Positions 63,394 through 64,000 of a DNA stretch of 64,000 nucleotides are shown here, in pieces. The translations under genes were made by a program, and so were the position numbers. The first letter of the stretch is position 1. Every line of letters begins with the position of its first letter. A model generated the notes under the pieces. It did not search any database, had not been told where the DNA came from, and saw nothing but the letters and a program-made list of their open reading frames with translations. The stretch comes from Ignavibacteria bacterium (GTDB lineage Bacteria > Bacteroidota > Ignavibacteria > Ignavibacteriales > Ignavibacteriaceae). The stretch covers positions 1,659,001 to 1,723,000 of the forward strand of contig JAFLBV010000001.1 of NCBI GenBank assembly GCA_017302895.1, written 5' to 3'.

Positions 63394-63693
63394 ATGGAAA
63401 TATTGTTTGGTCTTCTGGGTGTATGGTATCTGGCACTCTACGGTGCTGTAACCAGTATTATAACGGAAGCTGCATACATGATTGCAAAGGGGTATATTAG
63501 AAAGAGGTGGCTGTTGGTAATTACGGCTTCCGTAGTCACTCTGCTTGGTGATGTTACAACAGGGGAGATAACAACTTCGGTTTTGTCGATTCTCCTTGTG
63601 GCATCTTTCAGCATTCTGTTTTATACTTATATCGGTGAATACACAATCAGGCGGATTTTCGAGTATATCCGGGAGGAGAAAAAGATTGAATAG
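63394..63693 (+). CDS. Holin-like small membrane protein
   Basis: About 99 residues with three hydrophobic segments (ILFGLLGVWYLALYGAVTSI; WLLVITASVVTLLGD; VLSILLVASFSILFYTYI) and a charged end (YIREEKKIE). Size and layout fit a class I holin. The ATG at 63394 has GGAGG 5 nt before; an in-frame ATG at 63379 overlaps the previous stop. Confidence 0.5.
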   Translation: MEILFGLLGVWYLALYGAVTSIITEAAYMIAKGYIRKRWLLVITASVVTLLGDVTTGEITTSVLSILLVASFSILFYTYIGEYTIRRIFEYIREEKKIE

Positions 63694-64000
63694 GTGGATA
63701 GCACTGGCAGTTTGTGTTGTATTGGGAGCATTGATCTTCTGGTTTTTGGCACGAAACAACACCGGGAGCACGCAAACGGGAGTACAAATCATTGAAAAGA
63801 GAGTTGTCAGAGATACTGTTTACACAATCAAATATCGGACAATTGAGAAGGTAAAGCCGGTTTTTACGGTGGATACAGTAGAAGTATTTATCGCTTCAAA
63901 GGATTCGTCACAGGAGGAGGTTCGTGCTCCCGTATTTGCTGCCTCAATGGATACCGTGATGTTTGATTCATCACTTTCTCTTGGGATAAGATACAGGTCA
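63686..64000 (+). CDS. Spanin-like membrane protein, cut by window edge
   Basis: At least 105 residues. It begins at TTG (63686), overlapping the holin-like stop, with GGAGG 9 nt before. N-terminal anchor (WIALAVCVVLGALIFWFLA), then a periplasmic stretch (VVRDTVYTIKYRTIEKVKPV). This topology fits an i-spanin (Rz-like), but no family motif is visible and the 3' end is outside the window. Confidence 0.5.
   Translation, partial: MNRWIALAVCVVLGALIFWFLARNNTGSTQTGVQIIEKRVVRDTVYTIKYRTIEKVKPVFTVDTVEVFIASKDSSQEEVRAPVFAASMDTVMFDSSLSLGIRYRS

Overview
The window reads as a chromosome segment of an Ignavibacteria/Bacteroidota-type bacterium. Two secreted proteins end in the type IX secretion sorting domain with the motif QNFPNPFNPSTTI or QNYPNPFNPSTFI, which is very common in Ignavibacteria. 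Several promoters fit the Bacteroidota pattern (TTG, about 20 nt, TAnnTTTG). The species cannot be told from the sequence alone.

Region 1 (1-19.7 kb) is the right part of an integrated prophage. A long leftward operon of overlapping genes runs from about 15.5 kb to the left edge. It holds regulators, a Rad50/Mre11-like (gp46/gp47) pair with a helicase, a DUF4373-type replication protein, a VRR-NUC-like nuclease, two ParB-domain proteins (one fused to a methyltransferase) and the start of the terminase genes. A LexA/CI-like repressor, lysogeny cargo and a tyrosine integrase run rightward. The prophage ends in the 3' half of a tRNA (att site). Its structural genes and other att site lie left of the window.

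Region 2 (19.7-26.3 kb) holds a sensor histidine kinase, an outer-membrane barrel protein and four tandem paralogous small secreted proteins with copied 5' leaders. It ends in about 1.8 kb of interspersed repeats that enclose a truncated DNA methyltransferase.

Region 3 (26.3-33.7 kb) is an AT-rich island. It has two DUF262 (GmrSD-like) proteins, a glycine/alanine-rich hydrophobic protein and a tail-anchored coiled-coil protein, followed by a COG1373-type ATPase (AAA_14 + DUF4143) bracketed by 65-nt direct repeats. The four-gene set is my best candidate for an undescribed defence system.

Region 4 (33.8-56.7 kb) is mostly host genes: T9SS proteins, a serine hydrolase, a second COG1373 ATPase with its own palindromes, recD2, an SDR, fabF, malQ, terB, a glutathione peroxidase, a glycosyltransferase, a coiled-coil response regulator and a thioredoxin. 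Inside it is a tightly coupled four-gene operon (40.2-43.7 kb). It encodes two 16S rRNA m7G1405 methyltransferase (FmrO/ArmA/Rmt) homologues around rsmI and a tgt homologue, all predicted to act on the decoding site or on tRNA.

Region 5 (56.8-64 kb) is a rightward phage structural cassette: scaffold-like protein, SU10-type major capsid protein, adaptors, nozzle/stabilisation-like protein, an ejection-like protein, a holin-like and a spanin-like gene. It starts at its own promoter with no portal or terminase in front and runs off the right edge.

Short phrase-like repeats of at least seven families are scattered through intergenic DNA. Two appear to have landed in frame inside coding genes.
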